From contig CM075939.1 in the NCBI GenBank assembly GCA_038030265.1, forward strand, positions 7,545,253-7,609,252: a DNA stretch of 64,000 nt. The letters are read 5' to 3'. This DNA is from Corythucha ciliata. Lineage: Eukaryota > Arthropoda > Insecta > Hemiptera > Tingidae. The position numbers and the translations under genes are program-made. The notes below the pieces were generated by a model that had not been told where the DNA came from, ran no database searches, and saw only the letters and a list, made by a program, of their open reading frames with translations. Shown here piece by piece: positions 10,100 to 22,138 of the stretch; the stretch's first letter is position 1; each line of letters begins with the position of its first letter.

Positions 10100-12024
10100 C
10101 GTTTTATTTTGGGCTCAATTTCGGTGGCATGGTGGGTTTTGAAACAAAGGGGATCGCGAGTTATTTAAACGACTGGAATTTTTTTTCGATGAGACATCGC
10201 ACAGGAAGAAAGAAAAGAACACAATTAACGGTTGTTGAAAATTAACGGAAAATCACTTCCAAAACGCGCACTCAAAATCACGAAAATATCCACTGGGACG
10301 AGCAACAGGCGGATGTAAAGAAAAGTTCTTCGGTGGTAGGCTCTTTCAAACCAAAAGAGCCAATGCCTTCTTTAGTCCTTTTTCAAAGTCTCTCCTGGTT
10401 CTTTCACTTCTTCAGGAGGCCCCCTGCCGCCGCGATGGAAGTTCCTTCCCAACCAGCCCCCTCTTAAATCGCTCTTTGTCACTCTCACTATACGCCCCCC
10501 CCCTTCAATCTTGGCGTTCGAAAGTTTTTTTTTTCTTTTTATAGTCTCATTGCCATTTGTATGTTTCTTGTTCTTTTCTTTTCAGAGGTCCTTTAACTCC
10601 TTCGTCCTTCGAGACGTTTATAAGGAAACAAAGTCACTCTATATCGTAATCTCTTGTAATCCATTCGAGTTGAAAAGGGAAAATTCGATTTAAAAAAAAA
10701 AAAAAATGTGAGTTAGGGGCGAATAGTTAGTCTTTCTTGGTGGGGTGGGGCAAAATTGTCAGTTTGTCGACCGAATAAATCAGAGATTCTTGAGGCGTGA
10801 GCATAAGCGGATGTGGGAGAGTGCGGTGAGGGAGTGTTTCCGGTGAAAAAAAATGGCGGTCAAGTGGTCACAAAACGTGATGAGTAGGTTACGGGTCCCA
10901 GTGGCGGATCTAGGATTTTATCTTGGGAGGAGTTCCACCATAAATGTGATGTACGCTTTTTTTTTTTCTGAGTTTTACAGCCACAAACTTGCCCCTACAA
11001 GTCTACTTAATAGGAACCGCAAACAGTAGCGCTCCAATAAGGTAGTAGCGAGGGGGTGGACCGCCCCGGGCTCCATATATCACAGGGGTCAGTGGTGGAT
11101 CTAAGGGAGGGGCCACAGGGGCCATGGCCCCTCCCTTCGGAGTCGAGGTCACTTGCGCAAACAAAAATAATCAAAACCTTCTCCAAAATCCCATCTAGGA
11201 GGGATGATCACCTATATGATTAGTATCATTTTCTCAAAGGTAATGGTCTGTGACATACGTGAAACCATGCTCAACCAAGACATACGGCAGGCGGTTCCGG
11301 CCTGACACGCAGCAGAGTAGCCGCTAGTGCAGTTGGCCCTTAAACGGTCATGAAATGATTCTTTCGCGTCGTGGTCGCTCGTATCAACCGTTTTTCTCGA
11401 TTATATGGCCACTAGTATGAGCGCTCAGTTCAGGGGAGAGAGAAAAAAAAAAACAAACAAACAAAAAATGCCACGGTGTCTCAAACAGCGTGTCCAGGCC
11501 AATGTTAGCGTACATATTTGGCAAATATCTACCAATATTGCAACGTCTAGAAGCCGACCAACTGGAAATTGGAACGCATCCTCAAATATTTCCAAATATT
11601 TGACGCATGTGTGGCCCCTCCTTAAGGCCTCATTCAGATTTGACGAATTGTCCCATTGAAAGCCAAATTTACGTGAGACGCCAATAAATTATAAGCACAA
11701 TTGATGCGAAATGTCACGCTTGGTGCGTAAATTCAAGTGAAATGACACATATGAATTCGCGGTTGGAATGGGGGAAATATCGAATTCACCGATGAAATTG
11801 AGAAGAACCTCTTAAGTGTTGAAAAAAGTGTGAAAAAAAAAGTTTTTCGACAAGACGGGTGGGTGGATAGCGCTGGCTAGTGGGTAACTAAAGCATTTTC
11901 GGCTATGCGTCTATCACCAGTGCAAGTGTGTCACGTTCCTCCTGAATCACTCCTATATAAATGTATATTGGGCCGATATTTTCCCAGTGCCCCGGGCCGG
12001 ACAAATCTGTGTATCCGCCCCTGA
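8013..12024. repeat. Tandem segmental duplication, unit A (about 4.0 kb)
   Basis: Starts at TTGCATTCCACCCTTGTCC and matches 12025-15784 almost base for base. Matching continues to 11757; 11758-12024 has no counterpart in unit B. Differences are mostly homopolymer lengths, a few substitutions and small indels (for example TGTATATTGG near 8566, and a short insertion in B near 15276). The unit contains the candidate knk first exon (10069-10099), CAGTGGCGGATCTAGG transposon-end-like motifs (10899, 11093), and the CCGCCCCTG end just before 12024. Confidence 0.9.
10069..10099 (-). CDS. knk: Candidate knk first coding exon, copy A (signal peptide)
   Basis: On the minus strand an ATG at 10099-10097 opens a hydrophobic stretch, MIVFFLPFIL, and ends after one base of the next codon at a GTGAG donor (10068-10064). 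That phase (1) is exactly what the acceptor at 6484-6483 needs, and joining creates an alanine codon followed by HVNSEEYRGRHLGKL. An in-frame TGA lies 18 bases upstream, so this is the first Met, with A at -3. The predicted signal peptide is short. The evidence is phase, hydrophobicity and donor quality, not homology. Confidence 0.65.
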
Positions 12025-15000
12025 TTGCATTCCACCCTTGTCCTAGGGTGTCTGCAACTGAATTTTCACCTCAAACCCCAAATCGCCCCCAGCTGGTGGA
12101 GCTACAAATGTATTCTACGCCCCTTGTTCAACTCCCTTTCAAGGGCTGAGGAGCCCGAATTTGCGCAAGATTTTTTCATGAACGTGTCTCTCACCTATGA
12201 GGGCGTAATTTTTGGTTCAGAGCCGATCCATAAAACCAATATGGCGGCCGTAATTCGAGCTGATTTCCATTGTAATTGCAGTGTATTGTAACCCATCTCT
12301 AACACCCAGGGCTTGCACGTCAACATACTGCGATGTCTCCTCAACCCCACCGACTGCTCTATCCCTTCAGGAGTCATGCTTGAGACTCTCATAAATAGAG
12401 GGGAACGATATACAGACTCCCCCCCCCCACTCGTTACACTATAGCAATGTGATTTTTTTGACCGTTTGACGTAAACTGACCATTTAGATCCTGAAACGGT
12501 GAATAGCTCGCACCTTCTACCCACTTTTTTTCCTTCCGAAAGATACTGAATTCGTGTCAGTCAGTCCAAGGAGCTGACTTGCTGTATATTAGCTCAGGCC
12601 GCGGAAACGATCATTTTCCGTCAGAAATTCTCCTCCTCCCTCGAAATAATGACAGTTTTATCCTTGAAAATGAGTATTTGAACCCTTCGACCGCCAAGAC
12701 TTTTCATCAGACATCATTCGCTTTCCACTGGCTACTGGCCATCAGACATACCGCAGACCCAACAGCGAATAAGCTGTCTATAGGACACAAATTTGTTCCG
12801 GACGGTTACCCATTTCCGGGTAGTTACGTCAAATCTTCCTGTAAATATTAAAATGTCACTTTTATTGGTGTTGGTGGTGGATGGGGGGGGGGGGGGTTGG
12901 AGACTGCCGTGTCGCGTATCACGAGTTATTGGTCCTTCAGCAAGGTGGGGGGTGGGGGGTCAAACAGCGTGACAAATTGTTAACAACGACCATGAAAAAA
13001 AAAAAAAAAGCATCAATTTTTTTTTTCTCCCTCGCACGGTATTTTAAGGGACAATTGATGTTCAACAAAAAAAAAAGAGAAAACTGCATAAGATGCGAAT
13101 GATTTGGTAGTGCAGAAGTGAGCGAGAGAGAGTGAGAGTGAGGGACGGAATTTCTACTGGAAAACTCTCGTTTTTACATTCCCCCCTCAAGGGGAGTTAA
13201 ACATCCGTGAAATTTTCTCTTGACCAGATAGGCGTTTCGAGACGGCGACGGTGGACGAAACGGGCAGGATGGTGGGCAGTTGTGAGGGGGGGGGGCTGTT
13301 CTTTGTCAATTTTTTTATGGGGGGAAAAAATCTCTGGACGTTGTAGAAAACATTCTCTATGCTTCAGAGTGTATAAAAGGCGCCAGTACTCCAAGCAGGT
13401 ATCACGGGTTTTTATCAACTCCTCATAACTAATTGTTAAGAGCCATAGCCCTTGCGCCCTTCACCGTTCCGTTTTTTGTTTTGTTTTTTTTAATTTTTAT
13501 TATTATTATTATTATTATTATTTTTTATTATTATAAAAGGCCTCAAGGGGGCGCGGTGCGGAGTGGTTGTTACAAGATCACCTTGGCATTTGAAATTACT
13601 TCGCTAAAAACGGGTCTCTATCAACGGACTCCCGCCCCTCACCACCGCGAACTTGATGACCGTCGAAAAACGGTTTAAAAGATTAAAAGGCAAGGACGTT
13701 GCGCCTACTCGAATGACCCAGCGGAAAACTATTGGTTTATGGTAGGGGGGGGGGTATAGTTCAGAGTTTCCGAATTTGAACGTTTCAAAAGCCGAGTGAT
13801 TCATTTTGTGAGGTAAAATGCAAATGAACCTTGCCCGTTTCCTTTGACTCATTGGCCTTGCGACAGGGCTTTATTGTGTCATCTCGTTTTTAAAAAATAA
13901 ATAATAAAAATGCACGAAATGATAAAACTTGTTGAATTCATGTCAAGTTCAACGTTCAACGCATATGGAAATGAAATGTGAAAGTGAGCTCAGACAGCGT
14001 GATCTCTGATCCGGTTTCTTTTTCGCTCGTGTTTTCACTTTTTTTTAATGAAAAAATAAAGCAAAAAAAAAAAAAATCTCACCTAGTATGAAAGGCAGAA
14101 AAAAGACGATCATCGTTTTATTTTGGGCTCAATTTCGGTGGCATGGTGGGTTTTGAAACAAAGGGGATCGCGAGTTATTTAAACGACTGGAATTTTTTTT
14201 CGATGAGACATCGCACAGGAAGAAAGAAAAGAACACAATTAACGGTTGTTGAAAATTAACGGAAAATCACTTCCAAAACGCGCACTCAAAATCACGAAAA
14301 TATCCACTGGGACGAGCAACAGGCGGATGTAAAGAAAAGTTCTTCGGTGGTAGGCTCTTTCAAACCAAAAGAGCCAATGCCTTCTTTAGTCCTTTTTCAA
14401 AGTCTCTCCTGGTTCTTTCACTTCTTCAGGAGGCCCCCTGCCGCCGCGATGGAAGTTCCTTCCCAACCAGCCCCCTCTTAAATCGCTCTTTGTCACTCTC
14501 ACTATACGCCCCCCCCCTTCAATCTTGGCGTTCGAAAGTTTTTTTTTTCTTTTTATAGTCTCATTGCCATTTGTATGTTTCTTGTTCTTTTCTTTTCAGA
14601 GGTCCTTTAACTCCTTCGTCCTTCGAGACGTTTATAAGGAAACAAAGTCACTCTATATCGTAATCTCTTGTAATCCATTCGAGTTGAAAAGGGAAAATTC
14701 GATTTAAAAAAAAAAAAAAATGTGAGTTAGGGGCGAATAGTTAGTCTTTCTTGGTGGGGTGGGGCAAAATTGTCAGTTTGTCGACCGAATAAATCAGAGA
14801 TTCTTGAGGCGTGAGCATAAGCGGATGTGGGAGAGTGCGGTGAGGGAGTGTTTCCGGTGAAAAAAATGGCGGTCAAGTGGTCACAAAACGTGATGAGTAG
14901 GTTACGGGTCCCAGTGGCGGATCTAGGATTTTATCTTGGGAGGAGTTCCACCATAAATGTGATGTACGCTTTTTTTTTTCTGAGTTTTACAGCCACAAAC

Positions 15001-15784
15001 TTGCCCCTACAAGTCTACTTAATAGGAACCGCAAACAGTAGCGCTCCAATAAGGTAGTAGCGAGGGGGTGGACCGCCCCGGGCTCCATATATCACAGGGG
15101 TCAGTGGTGGATCTAAGGGAGGGGCCACAGGGGCCATGGCCCCTCCCTTCGGAGTCGAGGTCACTTGCGCAAACAAAAATAATCAAAACCTTCTCCAAAA
15201 TCCCATCTAGGAGGGATGATCACCTATATGATTAGTATCTATTTTCTCAAAGGTAATGGTCTGTGACATACGTGATTTATGAGTCCCCTAAACCATGCTC
15301 AACCAAGACATACGGCCGGCGATTCCGGCCTGACACGCAGCAGAGTAGCCGCTGGTGCAGTTGGCCCTTAAACGGTCATGAAATGATTCTTTCGCGTCAT
15401 GGTCGCTCGTATCAACCGTTTTTCTCGATTATATGGCCACTAGTATGAGCGCTCAGTTCAGGGGAGAGAGAGAAAAAAAAAAACAAACAAACAAAAAATG
15501 CCACGGTGTCTCAAACAGCGTGTCCAGGCCAATGTGTACATATTTGGCAAATATCTACCAATATTGCAACGTCTAGAAGCCGACCAACTGGAAATTGGAA
15601 CGCATCCTCAAATATTTCCAAATATTTGACGCATGTGTGGCCCCTCCTTAAGGCCTCATTCAGATTTGACGAATTGTCCCATTGAAAGCCAAATTTACGT
15701 GAGACGCCAATAAATTATAAGCACAATTGATGCGAAATGTCACGCTTGGTGCGTAAATTCAAGTGAAATGACACATATGAATTG
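12025..15784. repeat. Tandem segmental duplication, unit B
   Basis: Near-identical second copy of 8013-11757 at an offset of about 4012-4027 bp. It carries the second candidate knk first exon (14083-14113) and the same plus-strand TATAAAAGGCGCC motif (around 13372, as at 9365). Homology stops at ATATGAATT (15784), after which sequence is unrelated to unit A. An uncollapsed haplotype in the assembly is an alternative to a true duplication. Confidence 0.9.
14083..14113 (-). CDS. knk: Duplicate candidate knk first exon, copy B
   Basis: The same 31 coding bases, upstream stop and GTGAG donor as at 10099-10069 recur 4014 bp further upstream in the direction of knk transcription, because the whole 4-kb segment is duplicated. 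Splicing from here to 6482 would give the same protein. Whether both are used, or this is a silent copy, cannot be read from the sequence. Confidence 0.5.
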
Positions 15785-16261
15785 GGAGGGAGGGGGGTAA
15801 TTACGCCAAACACCACCACATCAAGACCAAAATTCTCGAGAGACGCAGAAATGCCAAGTTAAGGGAAAAACTCTCGCGAATGGCGTCACTGAGGGGAAAA
15901 TTGACGTTGAACGCCGCCACGTCTAGAACAAAATTTATGGGAAAGTTCACGCCAAGGGCAAACTTTATGCGGAACAGGAACGCATTGTGGGGGAAAAACT
16001 CTTTCGAAACGCCGCGGCACTCCGAGTAAACTACGCAAAATGCCTCACGGTGAGCAAAACGCAGCAACATTCGAGAAAACACTTACGTGATATGCCACTT
16101 TCAAGGCAAAATTTAAGCTAAATGCCACGTCAATGGATACAAATATGCGGAACGCTTCACCAAGAGCAATGTTATGATGACGTATTGACCATTTTATGAT
16201 AAACATCGTCAGTGTCACGAACAAATAGTCAATTTTATGAGGGAATTAATTTGTCAATTTG
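15785..16261. repeat. Degenerate short repeats
   Basis: Loosely repeating phrases of about 30-40 bp (GCCAAGGGCAAA, TTTATGCGGAACAGGAACGC, CGCCACGTCTAGAACAAAAT) with no credible ORF. This is a further degenerate minisatellite family distinct from the TTAGCCGCGAATTAGCG type. Confidence 0.5.
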
Positions 16262-16720
16262 AGGCAGAAATTGTCAATTTGAAACAGAAATTGTCAAAGC
16301 AGAAATTATCGAGCAGAAATCGTCAATTTTAAGCAGAAATTGTCAATTTCAAGCAGAAATTGTCAATTTCAAGCAGAAATTGTCAATTTCAAGCAGAAAT
16401 TGTCTCGTTCAAGCAGAAATTGTCAAGTTCAAGCAGAAATTGTCAAGTTCAAGCAGAAATTGACAAGTTCAAGCAGAAATTGTCAAGTTCAAGCAGAAAT
16501 TGTCAAGTTCAAGCAGAAACTGTCAATTTCAAGCAGAAATTGTCAATTTCAAGCAGAAATTGTCAATTTCAAGCAGAAATTGTCAAGTTCAAGCAGAAAT
16601 TGTCAATTTCAAGCAGAAATTGTCAAGTTCAAGCAGAAATTGTCAAGTTCAAGCAGAAATTGTCAATTTTAAGCAGACATTGTCAATTTCAAGCAGAAAT
16701 TGTCAATTTCACGAGAAATT
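16262..16720. repeat. 20-bp minisatellite, array 1
   Basis: About 20 copies of GCAGAAATTGTCAATTTCAA with variants CAAGTTCAA and CTCGTTCAA at the same position. The unit has no stop in any plus-strand frame and 20 is not a multiple of 3, so all three frames stay open and give the same 20-residue periodic peptide. Flanks (AGTGTCACGAACAAATAGTC on the left, TATCCCCTGTAGTTTGATTT on the right) recur around array 2. Confidence 0.95.
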
Positions 16721-16867
16721 GTAACTTATTATCCCCTGTAGTTTGATTTTTGGTTCTTGAAAATTATTAATTTTGCCTCATGGCTCGATTGGCAATTGCG
16801 CTTGTGCAAATTGGCTCCTTTGCGCAGTGTCACGAACAAATAGTCAATTTTACGAGGGAATTAATTT

Positions 16868-17490
16868 GTCAATTTGAGGCAGAAATTGTCAATTTGAAAC
16901 AGAAATTGTCAAAGCAGAAATTGTCAATTTCAAGCAGAAATTGTCAATTTCAAGCAGAAATTGTCAATTTCAAGCAGAAATTGTCAATTTCAAGCAGAAA
17001 TTGTCAATTTCAAGCAGAAATTGTCAATTTCAAGCAGAAATTGTCAATTTCAAGCAGAAATTGTCAATTTCAAGCAGAAATTGTCAATTTCAAGCAGAAA
17101 TTGTCAATTTCAAGCAGAAATTGTCAATTTCAAGCAGAAATTGTCACTTTCAAGCAGAAATTGTCAATTTCAAGCGGAAATTGTCTCGTTCAAGCAGAAA
17201 TTGTCAAGTTCAAGCAGAAATTGTCAAGTTCAAGCAGAAATTGTCAAGTTCAAGCAGAAATTGTCAAGTTCAAGCAGAAATTGTCAAGTTCAAGCAGAAA
17301 TTGTCAATTTCAAGCAGAAATTGTCTCGTTCAAGCAGAAATTGTCAATTTCAAGCAGAAATTGTCAATTTCAAGCAGAAATTGTCAATTTCAAGCAGAAA
17401 TTGTCAAGTTTAAGCAGAAATTGTCAAGTTCAAGCGGAAATTGTCAATTTTAAGCAGACATTGTCAATTTCAAGATAAATTGTAACTTGT
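16868..17490. repeat. 20-bp minisatellite, array 2
   Basis: About 28 copies of the same 20-bp unit, preceded and followed by the same flanks as array 1. The order of variants in the second half (one CTCG, then a run of five CAAG units) resembles array 1, so the array was copied together with its flanks and then changed in length. No start-to-stop gene is credible. Confidence 0.95.
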
Positions 17491-18860
17491 TATCCCCTGT
17501 AGTTTGATTTTTGGTTCTTGAAAATTATTAATAGCAATTGCGCTTTCTGTGTGATTATTGTTAATTCAGAAATTGGTGACTGTTTATCTTGGCTACACTT
17601 GACATTTTCTGTATGCGGAAATGATCAATTTTTAAGAGTGAAAAAATTTTGTTTATTTTATATGGAAACTGTCGATTTTACGACGAAATTGTCAATTTTA
17701 TAAAATAAAACTGTCAATTTTATAAGGAAATCGTCAATTTTATGAGGAAATGGTCAATTGTATGAGGGAATTGTCAATTTATGAGGGAATTGTTCATTTC
17801 ATGAGGAGACTGTTGATGATATGAACAGCTAATTTCGGGATTTTTTTTTTTATCAGCAAACCAATTTCACTGGGTCAGGGTGGCCTATTTCACCGGTCGA
17901 TTACGCCGATTTTCGCATCAAGAACCGTTTATAGCTGGTTTTATTCAATAAAAAAAGTAATTTCGCGGATTCCGCTTACTAAAACCCCCAATTTTGAGGG
18001 TTACGATCACTAAAAACTATTTTTGTGGATGTGGTTCACTATAATGAATCAATTTCACGGATTTTGTACACTTACAGACCAGTATGACAGGTATAACTCA
18101 CGAAAAACCACTTTTTAAAGTTAAAAAATATTTTAAGTGTCTTGTTTAGCCAGAAATGGGATTATGGTGGTGGGGTCATAATATGGCCCCCTCCTTAAGC
18201 CGACACTGGATTCGCGCCTGAGAGGGGTCCCCCGAAAAGCTTAAATTAGGAAAAATTAGGATTTTTAGGTTCGTGTTCACGGGATTTTGGTACGTGAAAA
18301 GGAGTTTTGGTATACGATTGAACAGCGATTTGGCTCCTTTCGACGATTTTCAGTCGATCCGGCTTGGAGAATAGAACGTCACTAGTGATCAGCAAACAGT
18401 GTGGCTGAATCGAGCCCACGAAAGGGCAATTCTGATGGAATGGAGTAAATGTGCGCCTTCTGGAAGTAAATTCGCGGCTAAAATGGAGAAAATACGCTTA
18501 GCTCTTTAAGCAGATAAAATTGAGAATGCGCCAGGGGTGGGCAGAAGATGTTTCAGAGGCCTAAAAAAGAAGAACCAGGTGGTTCATTAAATCAGAAATA
18601 GGCACAATTCAGTTGTATTCAACAACTGGTGTCAGAAGTGGGATCTTCGTTAAGAAACTATCGGTTTTAGCCTTCTATTCTATTCCTGCAATGATTTTCT
18701 ATCCAAAAACTGACAATGTTTTCCCCGGAAATCGATACTTGAAGGGAAGCGTGGCTTGGCACTCAATTATACGGGGTGTCCGACTTTTCATTAACGTCTT
18801 GTCTGAGAAGCGTAAAAAATCTAACAATTTTTAACCAAACAAAAACAATTTTTAAATCAA
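17491..18860. repeat. Degenerate repeats and transposon debris
   Basis: 17640-17830 is a decayed extension of GTCAATTTTATGAGGAAAT units. 17880-18110 holds CAATTTCACGGATTTTG-like units. TTAAGCCGACACTG at about 18198-18211 resembles an hAT-type right end. A CAGGGGTGGGCAGAAG left-end-like motif lies near 18530. 18338-18450 is a diverged match to 58178-58290. No gene seen. Confidence 0.5.
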
Positions 18861-21800
18861 ACCTGCGTGAAAATTAGCGCCTTTTTCCCATTTTATCTCC
18901 GACTTGTGACGATGTATTTACTGGTATTTAGTATTGGATTCTTATTTGGTATTGAATTATACCAACGAGTTATTGGCATTTTTTCAATTTTTACCATAGA
19001 ATTGACTGTTTTTCTCAATTTGTTTCCGTGAATTAGCTGCACATTTCAGCTACGGATTAGCGATTTTTTCCATTTCCTCAGTGAGATAGCACTTTTTGTC
19101 CATTTTAGAAGCGGATTATCGACGACGTATTCACATATAGGGACGAATTAAAACATTTTCTCAATTTCAGCCGTGAATTAGCGCACTTTCTTCATTTTAC
19201 CATTTCATTAGCCTTATTTTTATTTTAGCAGCGGATTAGCGAGGTATTCACATAAATTTATAAGGGTGAATTAGCAATTTTTCTCCATTTTAGCTGTGAA
19301 TTAGCAAATTTTCTTTATTTTAGCAGCGAATTAGCGATAACTTTCTATTTAACCATGAATTATTAGCGCACAATTATCTTCACATAAATTTCCACGATTT
19401 AGCGCTTGTTCTTAAGTTTAGCAGCAAATTGCCGCCTTCATATTTTATAGCCATGATTTAGCGTTTTCTCTCCATTTTAATATAGAATTAGCGATTTTTC
19501 CCGGTTAACAGCGAATTATAACGCATTTTCTCCGTCAAAAGCGAATTCGCGCCGTTTCACAATTTGAGCAGTGAATTATTAGCGATGTATTCACATTTAG
19601 CCGCGAATTAGCGTTTTGCTTTCTATTTTAGCAGCTAATCAGCGATTTTTAGCTGTGTTTCTCTATTTCACCAGCGCGACTTGGCGCTGTATATACCAAC
19701 GAATTGACGTTTTCTCTCAATCTCATTGTCAGACACGAAGTTGCCTCTGGAAATTGCGGATTGGCGTTCTCTCAATTCTACCTTTCAACGGGGCAGTTTT
19801 TCTCAATTTAAGCTGTGAATTACTATAGCACTTTTTAAACTTTTTAGGAACACATTTCTCGAATTTTCCAGCAGCAAATTAGCGCTTTTTTCCATTAGCA
19901 GCACAAAACTGACGAGTTTTGAGATGAGTTTTTTATCATTTTGTATACAAACACGTTTGAACCCTGAACAACGCTTAAACGGACATTATAGACCCGACCT
20001 TTATAAGCACCAAAATGGTGATTTTAGCACAGAAATGAAGATTTTAGTAGGCTCTAAAGCGTCATTTCGGCCAAAAACTGGCAATTTTAGCACAAAGGTG
20101 GGGATTTCAACGATTTTTTGTTCAGAGAAGCAAAATCTGCAAAATTGGCTTTTTACTTGTGTTTGTTGTTGGCTTTTAGATCTACGAAAACGGTACTTCA
20201 AGTACAAAAACAGCGAAATTGGTCTTTGAATTATTGTCACCCTTGCGAAATTCGTTTGGTTGTAAGCAACAAAAATCCTCCATTTTTTAAAATTTTTTTT
20301 TATGTGAGCGCCAACGAAACAAAATGTGGTTATTCTGAAGAATTTATATACTTTTGGAGCGTGCGTATAGGGCACAGCTAAATCTGCGCTTTAGAGTCTA
20401 TGGGAGGGCAGCTGCTTACCCCTGCCCCCCTCCAACTACGCCCATGGAAGGCGCTCTAATGTGCCGATGTTGGAGCGAGTAGGAGGAAAAAGTGCTGATA
20501 TTCGTGACTAAAACTGCAAAAAAAAAAAAAAATCCATTCCTCGCTTTTCGATGCAACTTTCAGACCATAATTTAGAAAAATCGCTGATTTTCGGTGTATA
20601 ATGGGAATTTTTTGGCGGTGTGTTTTTGAGCCAAGGCCACTGCTAAAATTACGAACATGTGCTACAGCTATATCAAGGCTATACACAAATGAAAGAAATT
20701 GCGGCTAAAATTGTTAAAAATCGATTAATTCGTCGAAGAAATTAAGGAAACGCGTTAATTCGCGAATAACCTGCAGGAAAAACGTTAATTTGCGGATACA
20801 AATTAATGAAATCGCAGACTGAGATTTAAAATTTGTCTCCATTTTAGCGGCAATTGTGCGTTTTTTATCAATTTTTGAGCGGGAATTAGAGGTTTCTCTC
20901 ATTGTCAGTTTTAGTCGCGAAACGCCAATCCGTAACTTCTGAAGGATATTTTGTGGTTGTCTCAGAGAAAAAGTGCTGATCCATAACTAAAATTGTGCGG
21001 CTGAAATATAAAAAACAAACAACAAAAACGGTAGTTTACGGCTAATATTAAGTAAATTACTAATTAACGCGGCTAAAATTATGAAAAACGCTAATTTTCA
21101 GTTCAAATTGAGAAATTTGCTAATAAATAATTCATAACAAAATAAAAATGGAGACAACCGCTATTTCGCGACTAAAATGGAGACAAATTTCGCCAAGTGT
21201 TTACATGTGAAAAACACCAATTTTCGACTTTTGAATACTGTTTCGGCTAAAAGTTTGATCCGTGAATTTCATTTTAGCTGCAAATTATTTCTGAATTTCA
21301 CCCGCGAATCACAGCTTTTAATCAATTTTCAGCTTTGTTTTTCGTTCGTCATTAGAGTTTTTCCCCATTTCAGCTTTGTATTATAGCGCTTTTGCTCTAT
21401 TTTTGCCGTGAATTAGGGCTATTTCTCATTTTAGCCGCGAATTATTTTCCCAATTTCAGCGGCGAATTATTTCCTCAATAGCTGTAAATCAGAGCATTAT
21501 CTCAAATTGATCCGTCAATTAGCGTCTTTCTCTATTGTACCTATAGCTGCTAAATAAGCACTTTTTGCCAACATTAGCCATTAATTTAAAATTTGTCTCC
21601 ATTTTAGCGGCAAATGTGCGTTTTTTATCAATTTTTGAGCGGGAATTAGAGGTTTCTCTCATTGTCAGTTTTAGTCGTGAATATTTACGGGGTTTAATGG
21701 TTTTTTGCATCGCATTAGCGCCTTTTCCCCACATTTGCCGTGAATTATTACTATTTCTAAATTTTAGCCGCGAATTATTTTCTTAATTTTGTCGGTGGTT

Positions 21801-22029
21801 TTTTTTAATGTTAGCCGCGAATTGGCGCATTTTTTAAAATTAATCCACGAATTGGTATCTACTTCAATTCTGGGTGGGACTTAGCAGATTTTTTCATTTT
21901 TACCCGTCAATTAGGAGGTTTTCTCAATTTTGACTGTGAATTAGCGAATTCCTAGAGTTTGAAGACGAAGAAACGCTTACCAGTGTGAAAGGGGGAGGGG
22001 GTAGCTTAGTGTGAGGTCAGGGCGGTCTA
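18861..22029. repeat. Field of degenerate roughly 30-bp TTAGCCGCGAATTAGCG repeats
   Basis: The consensus I read is TTTTCTCAATTTTAGC then CGCGAATTAGCGC, repeated with heavy divergence. Parts are in reverse orientation (20710-21130), and 19980-20230 and 20500-20660 have related but shorter phrases. A segment at about 20825-20910 (ATTTAAAATTTGTCTCCATT) recurs at 21585-21670. No host gene is recognisable. Confidence 0.7.
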
Positions 22030-22138
22030 ATTCAATGAGGGGGGGGGAGGTATCCATCGTGGGATTTATCAAATCGAGGACAAACTCTTGGGTATTTTGT
22101 GGTGGGAGGGGAAGTTACCTTTAAAAGGGTGAAGCTTA

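Noticed and set aside
9190..13428. 73-codon ORFs on both strands conserved between units A and B (about 9200-9421 and 13207-13428)
   Set aside because: Conservation equals that of the surrounding non-coding DNA, and opposite-strand ORFs over the same bases cannot both be supported.
10511..14707. Hydrophobic 60-codon ORF present in both duplicated units (10511-10693, 14525-14707)
   Set aside because: It has no ATG start, and its presence in both units only reflects the recent duplication, not selection.
16340..17478. CRISPR-like look of the regularly spaced 20-bp repeat
   Set aside because: Units are directly adjacent with no unique spacers, and the context is eukaryotic. It is a minisatellite.
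16780..17478. 232-codon ORF with a 20-residue periodic peptide
   Set aside because: All three forward frames give the same peptide, as expected from a stop-free 20-bp unit. No start context, flanking exons or homology.
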